This document shows positions 27,112-38,000 of a stretch of 64,000 bases of DNA, piece by piece. Location: contig NZ_CP085135.1 in the NCBI RefSeq assembly GCF_020616515.1, forward strand, positions 5,999,001 through 6,063,000. Direction: 5' to 3'. The notes under the pieces are model-generated. The model saw nothing but the letters and a program-made list of their open reading frames with translations. It ran no database searches and was not told where the DNA came from. Within the stretch, counting starts at the first letter, position 1; each line of letters begins with the position of its first letter. Origin of the DNA: Mesorhizobium sp. PAMC28654. Lineage in GTDB: Bacteria > Pseudomonadota > Alphaproteobacteria > Rhizobiales > Rhizobiaceae. A program made the translations under genes and the position numbers.

Positions 27112-27705
27112 TTGGAGCAACTCAAACCCTACCATCACGGTGCCCTGCGCGATGCGCTGCTCGCGGCCGCCGAGTCCATATTGCGGCGGGACGGCCTGCC
27201 GGCCCTGACACTTCGCGCCATTGCACGCGAGGCAGGCGTGTCGCACGGCGCGCCCGGTCATCACTTCAAGGACCTGTCGGAATTGTTGAGCGAACTTGCC
27301 GCCCTGGGTTTCGAGCGCCTGACGTCGATGATGCAGGAGGTGAGCCCCACGGAGCCGAACTGGAGGATCGCGGCCAGTCACGCCTACGTGGCCTTTGCGA
27401 TCGACAATCCCGGCCTGTTCTCGCTGATGTTTCGGGGCGAGCGGCTCAATGCGGACAATCCTCGCCTACTCGCCGCGAGACAAAGCGTATTTGGCGTCCT
27501 GGTGCAGTTCGGCAGCAGCTCGGACCTTGCTGAGGATCGCACGCGCATCGGCGCCATGACCGCGCAATGGTGCCTCCTGCATGGCTATGCCGTTCTTGCG
27601 ATCGATGGCCGTCTCGCCCGGCTGATGGCGATCGCCCCGCCAGGGACCGATACGATGGGGTTGCTGGACTTCGCCCTCACGTACCAGGCTGGAAACAAAA
27701 TCTGA
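27112..27705 (+). CDS. TetR/AcrR family regulator (WHG-domain type)
   Basis: A 197-residue regulator. It starts EQLKPYHHGALRDALLAAAESIL, then the helix-turn-helix LTLRAIAREAGVSHGAPGHHFKD, then a C-terminal domain with the WCLLHGYAVLAIDG pattern of WHG-domain TetRs. The TTG start at 27112 is chosen because AAGGA lies 7 nt upstream and the family starts here; an upstream GTG would place the operator inside the gene. Targets other than itself are not apparent. Confidence 0.8.
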   Translation: MEQLKPYHHGALRDALLAAAESILRRDGLPALTLRAIAREAGVSHGAPGHHFKDLSELLSELAALGFERLTSMMQEVSPTEPNWRIAASHAYVAFAIDNPGLFSLMFRGERLNADNPRLLAARQSVFGVLVQFGSSSDLAEDRTRIGAMTAQWCLLHGYAVLAIDGRLARLMAIAPPGTDTMGLLDFALTYQAGNKI

Positions 27706-27747
27706 CGGAAAGGGAACCGGCTCCGATCCTGTCCAACCGTGATCCAC

Positions 27748-28413
27748 CTATCGAACGGTTGCGATGCCGGCCAGAATGAGGTCGATGCCGGCCAGGAATT
27801 GCTCGCGGTCGTCGTGCTCGCGCAGTTGCGTCGCCAGCTGGCGCACGAACGGGTACTGCTCGGGGTCGAGCCGAGCCCACTGCGCGGCGACGCTGCCGAG
27901 GAACGCCGAGCGATCCGTGTCGCGTGGGAGGCGGCGGGCGTTCGCGGCGTTTTGTCCGGCGGCGCCGAGGATATAGCTGACGAGCGTTGACCAGGCGTTG
28001 AACCGCTGTTGTTCGGGAACGCCGAGCGCCTGGAGCTGGCCGCCTATGCCTTCGGATACAAGCAGCATGGCGGGTTCAAACGGCTCGCGGGAAAGCTGGG
28101 CGCCGGCCCAGGGATGTGCGTCGATCGCGTCGAACAGGCCAAGCGCAATGGCACGGATCGTCTCCCTAGGCTCCGCATCGCTGGCCACGCCAGTCATGGC
28201 TCGAGCGATGATGTCGATGGTGGCCGCCGCGAGCAGCTCGTTCTTGTCGGCGACGTGCCAGTAGATCGCACCGGCCCCGGTTGCCAGGCGGGCCGCCAGC
28301 GCGCGGAAGGTGAGGGCGCTCTCGCCCTCGGTGTCGAGGATCTCGATCGCGGCCTCGACGATCCGTTCCTTTGAGAGCGCGTCCGTGCGCCGTTCGATTC
28401 GCTTGTTCGCCAT
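27748..28413 (-). CDS. TetR family regulator of the adjacent flavoprotein
   Basis: A 221-residue regulator: KRIERRTDALSKERIVEAAIEILDTEG, then LTFRALAARLATGAGAIYWHVADKNELL (helix-turn-helix), and a C-terminal ligand domain. It is similar to TetR proteins next to TetX-type monooxygenases. ATG 28413 gives a family-like N-terminus. It is divergent from the flavoprotein, with two identical-type palindromes between the genes. Confidence 0.85.
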   Translation of the reverse strand: MANKRIERRTDALSKERIVEAAIEILDTEGESALTFRALAARLATGAGAIYWHVADKNELLAAATIDIIARAMTGVASDAEPRETIRAIALGLFDAIDAHPWAGAQLSREPFEPAMLLVSEGIGGQLQALGVPEQQRFNAWSTLVSYILGAAGQNAANARRLPRDTDRSAFLGSVAAQWARLDPEQYPFVRQLATQLREHDDREQFLAGIDLILAGIATVR

Positions 28414-28433
28414 GGGTGCCATCTTGACATGAA

Positions 28434-28475
28434 TGGAACGGTGTTCCAATTATATGTTTATGGAACAGTGTTCCA
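28434..28475. promoter_or_regulatory. paired TetR operators
   Basis: TGGAAC-GGT-GTTCCA (28434-28448) and TGGAAC-AGT-GTTCCA (28461-28475), perfect palindromes with centres 27 bp apart, in the divergent promoter of tetR and the flavoprotein gene. Confidence 0.85.
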
Positions 28476-28497
28476 GTCCAATTTTGAAAGGAAGAAG

Positions 28498-29652
28498 ATG
28501 ACACCCCCAGTCACGATCATCGGTGCGGGGCTTGGCGGCCTCACGCTGGCACGCGTCCTCCACGTCCACGGCATTGCCGCGACGATCTACGAGGCCGAGC
28601 CCTCGGCCGAGGCCCGCACGCAGGGCGGACAGCTCGACATTCACGAATACAACGGGCAAGTCGCGCTCGAAGCGGCCGGCCTCTTCGACGCGTTCCGTGC
28701 CATCATCCACGAGGGCGGCCAGGCTTCGCGCGTGCTCGACCAGCACGGTGCGGTGCTGTTCGAAGAGCTCGATGACGGCACCGGTGGGCGTCCCGAAGTT
28801 CTGCGCGGCGATCTCAGGCGCATTCTCATCGAATCCTTGCCCGCGCACACGATCCAATGGGGAAAGAAGCTCGCCGGTGTCGCGGCGCTAGGCTTCGGCC
28901 GCCACGAGCTGACATTCGCCGACGGGTCGACGGTCAGCACCGAACTCCTCGTCGGCGCGGACGGCGCCTGGTCGAAGGTCCGGCCGCTGCTGTCGGACGC
29001 AAAGCCCGAATATGTCGGCGCGTCGTTCATCGAGACCTATCTGTACGACGCCGACGTGCGGCATCCCGCGGCGGCCGAAGCGGCGGGCAGCGGCGCGCTG
29101 TTCGCGCTCGCCCCGGGAAAGGGGATTTCAGCGCATCGCGAGGCGGGGGGCGTTCTTCACACCTATGTCCAGCTGAAGCGGCCCGCCGCGTGGTTCACCG
29201 GCATCGACTTCAGCGACGCCCGCGCCGCGAGCGCCCGCATCGCCGCCGAGTTCGACGGGTGGGCGCCAGCGCTCACCGCGCTCATCACCGACGGCGAAAC
29301 CCCGCCGGTCCTGCGCACCATCAACGCGCTGCCGAACAGCCACCGATGGGACCGCGTGCCCGGGGTGACCCTGTTGGGCGACGCCGCGCACCTGGCGCCG
29401 CCGGCCGGCGAAGGCGCGAACCTGGCAATGTTCGACGGCGCGGAACTGGCAAAGGCGATCGCCGCGCATCCCGATGACATCGAAGTGGCACTTACCGCCT
29501 ACGAGGCGGCGATGTTCCCGCGCAGCGAAGCGGAAGCCGTCGATGCACACCAGATCCTCGATCTCTGCATCGGCGAGCGGGCGCCGTTCGGACTGGTCGA
29601 CTTCTTCGCCCGCGCGTCGAAAGGGGAGACCAAGGGAGCCGCGCGGTCCTGA
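28498..29652 (+). CDS. FAD-dependent monooxygenase, TetX-like
   Basis: A 384-residue flavoprotein hydroxylase. TIIGAGLGGLTLARVLHVHG is the dinucleotide fold, LVGADGAWSKVR the DG motif, and GVTLLGDAAHLAPPAGEGAN the GD motif. QGGQLDIHEYNGQVAL is typical of TetX-like enzymes. It probably hydroxylates an aromatic or antibiotic-like substrate using NADPH. ATG 28498 follows AAAGGAAG. The adjacent TetR and paired operators imply induction by the substrate. Confidence 0.85.
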   Translation: MTPPVTIIGAGLGGLTLARVLHVHGIAATIYEAEPSAEARTQGGQLDIHEYNGQVALEAAGLFDAFRAIIHEGGQASRVLDQHGAVLFEELDDGTGGRPEVLRGDLRRILIESLPAHTIQWGKKLAGVAALGFGRHELTFADGSTVSTELLVGADGAWSKVRPLLSDAKPEYVGASFIETYLYDADVRHPAAAEAAGSGALFALAPGKGISAHREAGGVLHTYVQLKRPAAWFTGIDFSDARAASARIAAEFDGWAPALTALITDGETPPVLRTINALPNSHRWDRVPGVTLLGDAAHLAPPAGEGANLAMFDGAELAKAIAAHPDDIEVALTAYEAAMFPRSEAEAVDAHQILDLCIGERAPFGLVDFFARASKGETKGAARS

Positions 29653-29715
29653 TCCGCATCGCTGACGGTCCGGGTTCCATTGCCGCTGTTGCTGTTGAAC
29701 GCCAGAATACGCGTC

Positions 29716-29847
29716 GTGAAGAATATCCAGATCATCGACGGCGCCGTGAACGCTACCTTCAGCGTGTTCCAGGCAACAGAGCAGGAGTACGCTGCGCGTC
29801 CACGCGCCTGGGCAATACAACAATCTCACCTTCTGATGGCGCTATAG
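29716..29847 (+). pseudogene. possible N-terminal gene fragment
   Basis: A 43-codon frame from GTG 29716 reads KNIQIIDGAVNATFSVFQAT and then EQEYAA before changing character (RPRAWAIQQ). The first 26 residues look like a genuine protein start (strand-turn-helix), the rest does not. I take it as a truncated remnant. Its end overlaps the end of the convergent GNAT gene by 6 bp. Confidence 0.3.
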
Positions 29848-30329
29848 CTGCTTCTTCATCACCTCGAACATATTCCCAGACTCCTCTATCCTCTCAACCG
29901 AGCGCCAACCAAACCTGGTGTAGTATGCTGTTAGCCAGCCGGTGGCCGCATAGAGATACAGATCTGACGACCCGCCATTCTTCGCCGCTGCGCATATGGC
30001 TGACATCAAGGCCTCGCCAATTCTCTTGCCCCGATGCTCCACGGGCACGTAGAGACTTGATAGCCAAGGTCGCCAATAGTCATGGGATTGCAGGTCACAC
30101 TCAACCAGCAATGCAACGCCAACCGGGTGCTCGTTTAGAAAGGCGCATGCCAACAGTTCATTGTCACTGTTTGCAACCTCGTTGCACCAGGAAAGAGTGT
30201 CGTCGTAACAATAGCCCTGTGCTTGGCCCACTCGGCGCTCAGCCATCTGGCTACCAGTGGGATAGCGGCCGAGTCTTCGGCGAGTGACACTACTCGTATA
30301 GGCTGAACCCCACCTTCAGTCCGAATCAA
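29842..30329 (-). pseudogene. GNAT family acetyltransferase, frameshifted
   Basis: The N-terminal frame (from 30329: MIRTEGGVQPIRVVSLAED, then PLVARWLSAEWAK) and the C-terminal frame (QAQGYCYDDTLSWCNEV ... SSLYVPVEHRGKRIGEALMSAI, ending 29842) join naturally near 30228. One base is missing in the GCCAAGCAC region. The C-terminal part has the acetyl-CoA loop R-G-K-R-I-G. It is broken, or a sequencing error. Confidence 0.7.
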
Positions 30330-30370
30330 GGTATTGATGGGACTCTCTCCGTATTCGGCTTAAGCGGTGG

Positions 30371-31147
30371 TCAGGGGCGCGGCCCCGAAGCCAGTTCGTC
30401 AGGACGCAGCGTCAGCACCGACACGCCGGAAGCCGTAACGGCAACGGTGTGCTCGAACTGCGCGGAAAGCGAGCCGTCTCTCGTCACGACAGTCCAGCCG
30501 TCAGCCTCGGTTCTCACACTGCGTCGGCCCCGATTGAGCATAGGCTCGATGGTGAAGACCATGCCTTCACGCAGCGCGAGGCCGGTTCCCGGCTTGCCGC
30601 AGTGCAGAACCTGCGGTTCCTCGTGCATCTCCCGGCCGATGCCGTGGCCGCAAAATTCACGCACCACGGAATAGCCGTTGCGCTTGGCATGTCGTTCGAT
30701 CGCCCAGCCAATGTCTCCGAGCCGCGCGCCCGGACGAACCGCCCGGATGCCCATCCACATGGCTTCGTAGGTGGTCTGGACCTGCCTCCTGGCGGCTGGA
30801 TTTACCGCGCCAACCAGATAGGTTTTGCTGGAATCCGCGATATAGCCGTTTTTCTCAAGCGTGATGTCGAAATTGACGATGTCGCCGTCCCGAAGCACGT
30901 TCGATTGCGATGGGACGCCGTGGCAGACCACATCGTTCACAGAGGAATTCAACACAAAGCCATAGCCATATTGGCCCTTGCTCGCGGGTCGGGCCTGGAG
31001 ATCGCCGACGATGAACTGCTCGACCATCTCATTGACCTGGAGCGTCGACATGCCGGCGAGCGAGGTACGATCGAGCAGGCCGAACACGGACGCCAGCAGC
31101 CGCCCGGATTCGGCCAGCAACGCCAGTTCCCGAGGCTGCTTCGTCAT
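30371..31147 (-). CDS. map: type I methionine aminopeptidase paired with a ParD-like protein
   Basis: A 258-residue metalloenzyme that removes the initiator Met. All ligand positions known from E. coli MetAP are present: VVCHGVP (His), VNFDITL (Asp), IADSSKT (Asp), FCGHGIGREMHEEP (His), FTIEPML (Glu) and SAQFEHTVAVT (Glu). ATG 31147 overlaps the stop of the ParD-like gene by 4 nt (ATGA), so the two are coupled. It is probably a second, accessory copy and not the housekeeping map, which usually lies elsewhere. Confidence 0.9.
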   Translation of the reverse strand: MTKQPRELALLAESGRLLASVFGLLDRTSLAGMSTLQVNEMVEQFIVGDLQARPASKGQYGYGFVLNSSVNDVVCHGVPSQSNVLRDGDIVNFDITLEKNGYIADSSKTYLVGAVNPAARRQVQTTYEAMWMGIRAVRPGARLGDIGWAIERHAKRNGYSVVREFCGHGIGREMHEEPQVLHCGKPGTGLALREGMVFTIEPMLNRGRRSVRTEADGWTVVTRDGSLSAQFEHTVAVTASGVSVLTLRPDELASGPRP

Positions 31148-31350
31148 GCTTCGGCAAGTGGTTGAGCCGAAACACCTGCGGAACCAAGCTCGCGCTTGAT
31201 TATCTCGGTGAAGCTGAGCGTCGGATTGGTCTCGCAGAGCATGCCGACCTTGATCCAGTAGGCGGCCTGCGCATTGATCGAACGACACGATACCTTGCTC
31301 GCCCTGCGCAGCAGATCGTGCAGATCATCATCTATGTTCACAATGCCCAT
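31144..31350 (-). CDS. ParD-like antitoxin-type protein
   Basis: A 68-residue protein: MGIVNIDDDLHDLLRRASKV, then SRSINAQAAYWIKVGMLCE, then NPTLSFTEIIKREL. This is the ParD-like family (ribbon-helix-helix-like N-terminus), classed as antitoxin-like, found next to methionine aminopeptidase genes. It is the first gene of a two-gene operon with an operator-like repeat cluster just upstream, as in autoregulated antitoxins. No ParE toxin is nearby. Confidence 0.75.
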   Translation of the reverse strand: MGIVNIDDDLHDLLRRASKVSCRSINAQAAYWIKVGMLCETNPTLSFTEIIKRELGSAGVSAQPLAEA

Positions 31351-31362
31351 TGGGTGTTCCCG

Positions 31363-31390
31363 TATACGAATCGTATATGGAGCGTATATA
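31363..31390. promoter_or_regulatory. operator cluster upstream of the ParD-like gene
   Basis: TATACGA-A-TCGTATA (31363-31377) is a 15-bp palindrome, followed by a further CGTATATA (31383-31390). Three CGTATA half-sites just before the start codon fit autoregulation by a ribbon-helix-helix protein. Confidence 0.6.
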
Positions 31391-32088
31391 TGTCATGGAT
31401 GAGAAAGCCAATGACGTGACTGAGCCGGACAAGGTGTGATGGAAAATACTCGACCCATTGAACCGACGCCGATCATGTTGGGCGATTGCCGAGATCACCA
31501 AGTATTTTGAGAGTGAGCCCGAGCTGGGCTCTGCCGATGGTAACCGCTTCGACGTTCTAGCCAAACGCACGCCCTATGAGATTGGCACCGGCCTTCGAGC
31601 CTCCCGGTCCGTGTCAGGAATCGCAACTGATTCGCCTTGGCGACCAATCCAGCTACTTTTCGCGTGAGAGGCAGAATCCACCCAGAAAAAGTCAGGTCGG
31701 AGAACCATCGGTCAGGCTCCCTGCCGGCGCAGCCAAAACGCATCGCCGCCCACGCGGAATGCTGAACAAGATATAGCGTTTCCCTCGTAGGTGCCGGTAG
31801 ATATCCACAAGATATCGCATTCCCGGCGGATTCCGACGGGTTCCAGCTTCCATCGGAGGCACGGGTTCACCAAGTGAACGCCACTCGATCAAGGCCGTGA
31901 AATACTTGCCTGATTTGGAAATGATCTCAACTGTGTCAGATATAGCACAGTCAACCCGCGCAAATCAGATACGCGTGGAGCGGGGAAGAATTCCGTAACG
32001 CGTGAAACCGAGTGAGGCCTGCCTTGGCAGGGCCGCTCTCGGATTCTGCCGAATCGGAGCTCTCCCGGGGCGGGGGACGACTGCGGCA
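31391..32088. other. 698-bp region before the autotransporter gene
   Basis: No gene I can support. A minus-strand frame at 31692-31892 (66 codons, EWRSLGEPVPPMEAGTRRNP) has no ribosome binding site or family resemblance. The autotransporter promoter should lie near 31930-32070, but no clear hexamers stand out. Confidence 0.4.
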
Positions 32089-35000
32089 ATGAAGAATATT
32101 AGTGTGCCCGTAATTGGGCTGAAGGCTCTGCGCCGGTCCGCCCGGTCGAGCGTGTTTGGACTCCTGACGGCCTCGATACTGCTTCTGCCCGTGGGCAGGG
32201 CGTTCGCGTTGGCGGTCGGCGATCAGGTCTACAACCCCAAATCCGACAGTTTCGAAACGATAGTCCAAATCCCGTCACCGCCCAATGGCTGGGTGGTGAC
32301 CTCGGTCATCGTCGACGGCAAAACCACCTTCAACGCCTTCATCGTCACTCCGCCCGACGTCGGCACAACCTACGTCTCCGGCGGAACGACCTACAAGGTT
32401 CTTTCCTACGATACGACGACGGTCGATGGCCAAACCTACTACACCGGCATTGTCGTCGAGAACGAGACCGACTCCAGTAATCCGAAAACCACGCTCAACG
32501 CCTATCAGATCGGGGTGCAGGTTGATGGTGGCGCGCTAGGCGGTGACGGTAGCGGCGGCACGGTGACCCAAGGCAACGATGTGCGCTTTGTCGACAACCG
32601 GACCGGTTCCAACGGTTCGGGCGGCTCCAATGCCTATGGCATCAAGATCGACTTCGGCATTCTCGGCAGCCTGACCATTGGCGTGAGCGGCTCCGACGGC
32701 CAGCCGGGCGGCAACGGACCGAAGATCATTGACACGCTGCCCTCGACCGACAGCTATAGTTCCAGCGATACCGGCAAGGCCGCGGTCGAGATCTCCAGCG
32801 TTGGCGGCGATGGCGGCAAGGGCGGCGATTCTTACGGCAATCAGAAGGCGCGCCAGGGTGGCGCCGCCGGCCAGGGTGGCGACATCACGCTGACCTCTGC
32901 GGCGACGATTACCACCAATGCGAGCGGCGCCGACGGCATCCACGTGATGAGCAAGGGTGGCCAGGGCGGCGCCGGCGGCAGTGGCTACATCTTCAGCCAA
33001 GGCGGCTCTGGCGGCCCGCCGACGACCGGCGGTACGGTCATCGTCAACAATAGCGGCCAGATCACCACCAATCAGGAGAAGTCGGTCGGCATCTTTGCCC
33101 AGTCGATCGGCGGCGGCGGCGGTGCGGGCGGCGACAGCTTCGGCATCGTCGGCCTGCCCGGCTCGGCCTCGGCCGGCGGCGATGGCGGTATGGTCACCGT
33201 GGGCAATACCGGCGTCATCGAGACCAAGGGTGCGCGTTCCTATGGCATCTGGGCGCAGTCGCTCGGCGGCAGCGGCGGCGATGCCGGTGATGCCGGTGGC
33301 ATCGTCGCGCTGGGCAACAAGCTCGGCTCCGGCGGCGGCACCGGCAACACCGCGACCGTCAACAACAATGCCGGCGGCAGCATCACCACCTATGGCGTCG
33401 GTGCCTTCGGCATCCTGGCGCAGTCGATCGGCGGCGGCGGCGGCGACGCGGGCGGCGCTGGCGGCCTCGTCGCCATCGGTGGCGACGCCGGCTCCGGCGG
33501 CGACGGCGGAACCGTCATCGTCACCAATGCCGCGGGCAACGTCATCAGGACGTTCGGCGGCTCGGATACGAGCGTCACCGAGCTCGGCCCCGCCATCACG
33601 GATGTCGGCGCCGACGCGATCGTGGCGCAGTCGATCGGCGGCGGCGGCGGCAATGGCTCGGGCAGCGGCGGCCTGGTGGCGATCGGCGGCGAGGGCAGTG
33701 CCGGCGGCGGCGGCGGGACGGTGTCCGTCACCAATGATGGTACGCTCATCACCATCGGACCCAAGGCGCGCGGCATCTTCGCCCAGTCGATCGGCGGCGG
33801 CGGCGGCAATGGCGGCGACAGCGGCGGCCTCGTCGCGATCGGCGGCAAGGGCTCCTCCACCAGCAATGGCGGCACGGTCACCGTCAACAATACGGGCACC
33901 ATCACGACCGCGGGCACCGCCATCCAGGCGGAGTCGATCGGCGGCGGTGGCGGCGATGGCGGCTCCAGTGCCGGCCTCTTCTCCATCGGCGGCTCTGGCG
34001 GCGGCGGCGGCGACGGTCTCGGAGTCACAGTGAACTCCTCCGGCCGCCTGACCACCAGCGGCGACAATTCCGTCGGCATCCTCGCCCAGTCGCTCGGCGG
34101 CGGCGGCGGCAATGGCGGCGGCTCTTATACCGCTGGTGCGCCGATCTCGATCGCCATTGGCGGCGCCGGCGACAAGGGCGGCAACGGCGGATCGGTCGAG
34201 GTCAACCACGTGGCCACGCCCGGCGATCTCAGCCACCTTGTCACTTCCGTGATCAATACCGGCACGCGCACCACCAACGGTCAGGGCCAAACGGTCGTCA
34301 CCGGCAACAAGGCCTATGGCGTCTTCGCGCAGTCGGTCGGCGGCGGCGGCGGCAGGGGTGGTCTTGCGGTCTCGATCGCGAACGGCACCTCCGGCGCCGG
34401 CGCCAGTTTCGCGATTGGCGGCAGCGGCGGCCTTGGCGGCAACGGCGAGGACGTGACTGTCAACTACAAGGGCTACATCACCACCCAAGGCGATAGCGCC
34501 TACGGCATCTTCGCGCAGAGCGTCGGCGGCGGCGGCGGAGATGGCGGCGGCGCCGTCGCGGTCAGCGGCGGTGGCGCGTTCAGTTTCGGCCTTGCCATGG
34601 GTGGCAAGGGCGGCGTGGCGGGCGATGGAGATATAGTCACCGTCAACACCGCCGGCGGCACGATCGAGACCTTCGGCCTCCAGTCCTATGGCATCTTCGC
34701 GCAGAGCGTTGGCGGCGGCGGCGGCAATGGCGGCTTTGCCGGCGGCGGCACGCTGGGCGCGGTGGCGATGACGGTCACGCTCGGCGGCGATGCGGGCACG
34801 GGCGGCCTCGCCAAAGCCGTGACGGTCAACAATGCCTCGACGATCATCACCCACCAGAACGGGGCGATCGGCATCAACGCGCAGAGTCTCGGCGGCGGCG
34901 GCGGCAATGGTGGTTTCGCCATCTCCGGCGCCATCGCGGTCGGCGCTGTTTCGGCGGCGGTCGGCGGCCACGGCGGCGGCGGCAGCAATGGCGGCACCGT

Positions 35001-38000
35001 CACGGTGGACAACCAAGGCGACATCACCACCTCCGGCGACAAGGCCTACGGCATCCTGGCGCAGTCGGTGGGCGGCGGCGGCGGCAATGGCGGCTCAGCG
35101 GTCGCCTTCACGCTGGGCGTCTCGCCCGATCCGGCCGAAATCCCCACCGTGGCGGTCTCGATCTCGGTTGGCGGCGGCGGCGGCGATGGGAGCATCGCCG
35201 ATATCGTCCATGTCACCAATGGCGGCAGCATCACCACCCATGGCACGGACGCCCACGGCATCTGGGCGCAGAGCATCGGTGGCGGCGGCGGCATTGGCGG
35301 CTACGCGGCCAGCGGCTCGATGACCATCGGCGGCGGCGCCAACATTGAGGTCGCGGTCGGCGGCACTGGCGGTAAGGGCGAGACCGCCGGCGCCGTCATC
35401 GTCGACGCGGGCAAGGACAGCGATGGCAACATCATCGCGGATTCCATCATCACCACCTTCGGCATCGGCGCCAACGGCATCCGCGCGCAGTCGATCGGCG
35501 GCGGCGGCGGCGATGGCGGCTTCGCGGTCGGCGTGAACATCGGCATTAACAACAGCGAGTTGCTCCAAGGAAACATCGGCGTCACGGTCGGTGGCAGCGG
35601 CGGCGTTGCCGGTGACGGCTCGACGGTGACGGTGAACAACTGGTCGGGCATCCGGACCTATGGCGACAACGCCGTCGGCATCTATGCGCAGAGCGCGGGC
35701 GGCGGTGGCGGCGATGGCGGCAACGCCATCACCGGCGTGCTCGGCTGGGCGAACGCCACCAGTTCGAGCGCGCAGACGGTCAATATCTCGGTCGCGGTCG
35801 GCGGCAAGGGCGGTGCGGCCGGCGATGGCGAGGATGTGACCGTCCACAATTACGGCAGCATCGAGACCGGCCTCGATACTCAAACGGTCGATGCCGAAGG
35901 CGATCCGATCATTACCGGCAACAGCGCCTATGGCATCTTCGCTCAGTCGATCGGCGGCGGAGGCGGCATTGGCGGCCGGGCCAACTCGATCAACGTGCTG
36001 GTCGGCAAGGGCGACGCGCCTCCCGACGCCCAAACCAACATCGCCATGTCGGTCGCGGTCGGCGGCGATGGCGGCGGCGCCGGTAATGGCGGCCATGTGG
36101 CCGTCACCAATAGCGGCGATATCGTCACCAATGCCTCCCTCTCGGACGGCATCTACGCGCAAAGCGTGGGCGGCGGTGGCGGTGCCGGCGGCAATGGTCT
36201 GCTCGGCACCGGCGAACTGATTCCGGTCCCGGTGGCGCTGATCGCCAACGTGCTGATGGGCAAGACCAAGATCTACAGCAATCTCGGCATCGCGGTCGGC
36301 GGTAATGACGGCAGCACCGGAACCGGCGGCCTCGTCGAGGTTACCAACACCGGCGACATCACCACGAAGGGCAGCAATTCCAACGGCATCTTCGCGCAAT
36401 CGGTCGGCGGCGGCGGCGGTGTCGGCGGCAAAGCCAATATCGGCGCCACCGGAACGCTCGGCATCGGCGGCAGGGGCACCAGCGGCGGCGACGGCGGCAT
36501 CGTCACCGTCACCAACAATGGCAACGGCAAGATCGAGACCTTCGGCGCGGCCTCCAACGGCATCTTCGCGCAGTCGGTCGGCGGTGGCGGTGGCGTCGCC
36601 GGCAATGTCGACCGCGTGCTGGAAAGCGCGATGGGGCCGATCCCGGCACTCAATCTCGGCATCGGCCTGGCGTTCGGGCAAGGCGCTGGTGACGGCGGTT
36701 CGGGCAAGGACGTCACCGTCGAGGGCAACGGGGCGATCATCACCCATGGCTCGTCCTCGGCCGGCATCTTCGCGCAGTCGGTCGGTGGCGGCGGCGGCAT
36801 TCTCGGCACGCTCGGCAACGAGCTGATCCCCGGTATCCACGACGTCACGAACTGGGCCGTCGGCAGCAATGGCGACGCCGGCGATTCCGGCATCGTCCAC
36901 GTCAACTATGCCGGCGCGATCGACACCTATGGCGACGGCTCCATCGGCATCTTCGCGCAGAGCAATGGCGGCACGAAGGATACGACACAGCAGTATCTCG
37001 GCACCGCCGGCAACGTCACGGTCGATCTCACCGGCTCGGTGGTCACCCATGCCGCCGGCACCGACGCAATCGTCGCGCAGAGCAAGGCGGTCGAGGGCAA
37101 CGGCGACATCGCCATCAACCTCAACAGCACCAACGGCCTTGTAAAGGGCGGCGCCACCGACGCCACCCATGTTGGCGTCGGTGTCTGGATCATCGACGGC
37201 GCCACCAACACGATCAGCAACAAGGGCACGATCACGACCGCGAGTGGCACCGCCGGTGGCTGGGCGATCCTTTCCGGCGTGGGCAACGAGGACGTGACCA
37301 ATTATGGCACGGTCACCGGCTCCTTCGATCTCGGCACCGGCGCCAACAGCTTCACCAACAAGGCCGGCGCGACCTTCAATGCCGGTTCCTACGCCCAGCT
37401 CGGCGGCGACAACCTCTTCACCGACAGCGGCTATTTCTCGCCGGGCGGCGACGGCAATGTGATGACGACCAACCTCGACGGCAATTGGAACCAGTCCTCG
37501 ACCGGCATCTATAAGCTCGACGTCGACCTCGATCCTGGATCGGACCTCATCAACGTCAGCGGCACGGCCGATCTGAACGGTGCGGTTGCCGTAAACATAT
37601 TGAACCCAGCCGCGGCGAAGCCCGGCAGCCAGGACTTCCTGATCCTCTATGCGCATGATGGGGTAACCCACGACGGGTTGAAGCTGAACGCGTTACCCAG
37701 TGCGGTCGCGCAGTATCAACTGCAGTTCCCAGATAGCGACAACGTTTACCTCAACGTCGACATCAACTTCGCCCCCATCGGCCTGACCAGGAACCAGACC
37801 TTGATCGGGAACGCCGTCAACGCGATCCAGACCGGCCAGCCACCTGCGAGCTTCAACAAGATCGCCGCGGCGCTGTTCTACGTTCCGACGCTCGGCCAAC
37901 TGGGCGGGGTCTACGATTCGATTTCCGGCGAGGGCGTGTCGGGCGTCCAGCAGCCCCAATTCGACGCCTACGGCACCTTCCTGTCCTCGATGACACGCCA

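Noticed and set aside
31692..31892. 66-codon minus-strand ORF before the autotransporter
   Set aside because: No ribosome binding site, no recognisable domain and an atypical composition. It is best left as non-coding.
32800..37100. CRISPR-like repeat array
   Set aside because: The repeats are in-frame coding units of variable length within one long protein, with no constant spacer-repeat period.
32536..37671. Two minus-strand open frames of more than 820 codons
   Set aside because: They are antisense to the glycine-repeat autotransporter and arise from its biased GGC/ATC codon pattern. The products are low-complexity Ala/Asp/Arg repeats with no domain.
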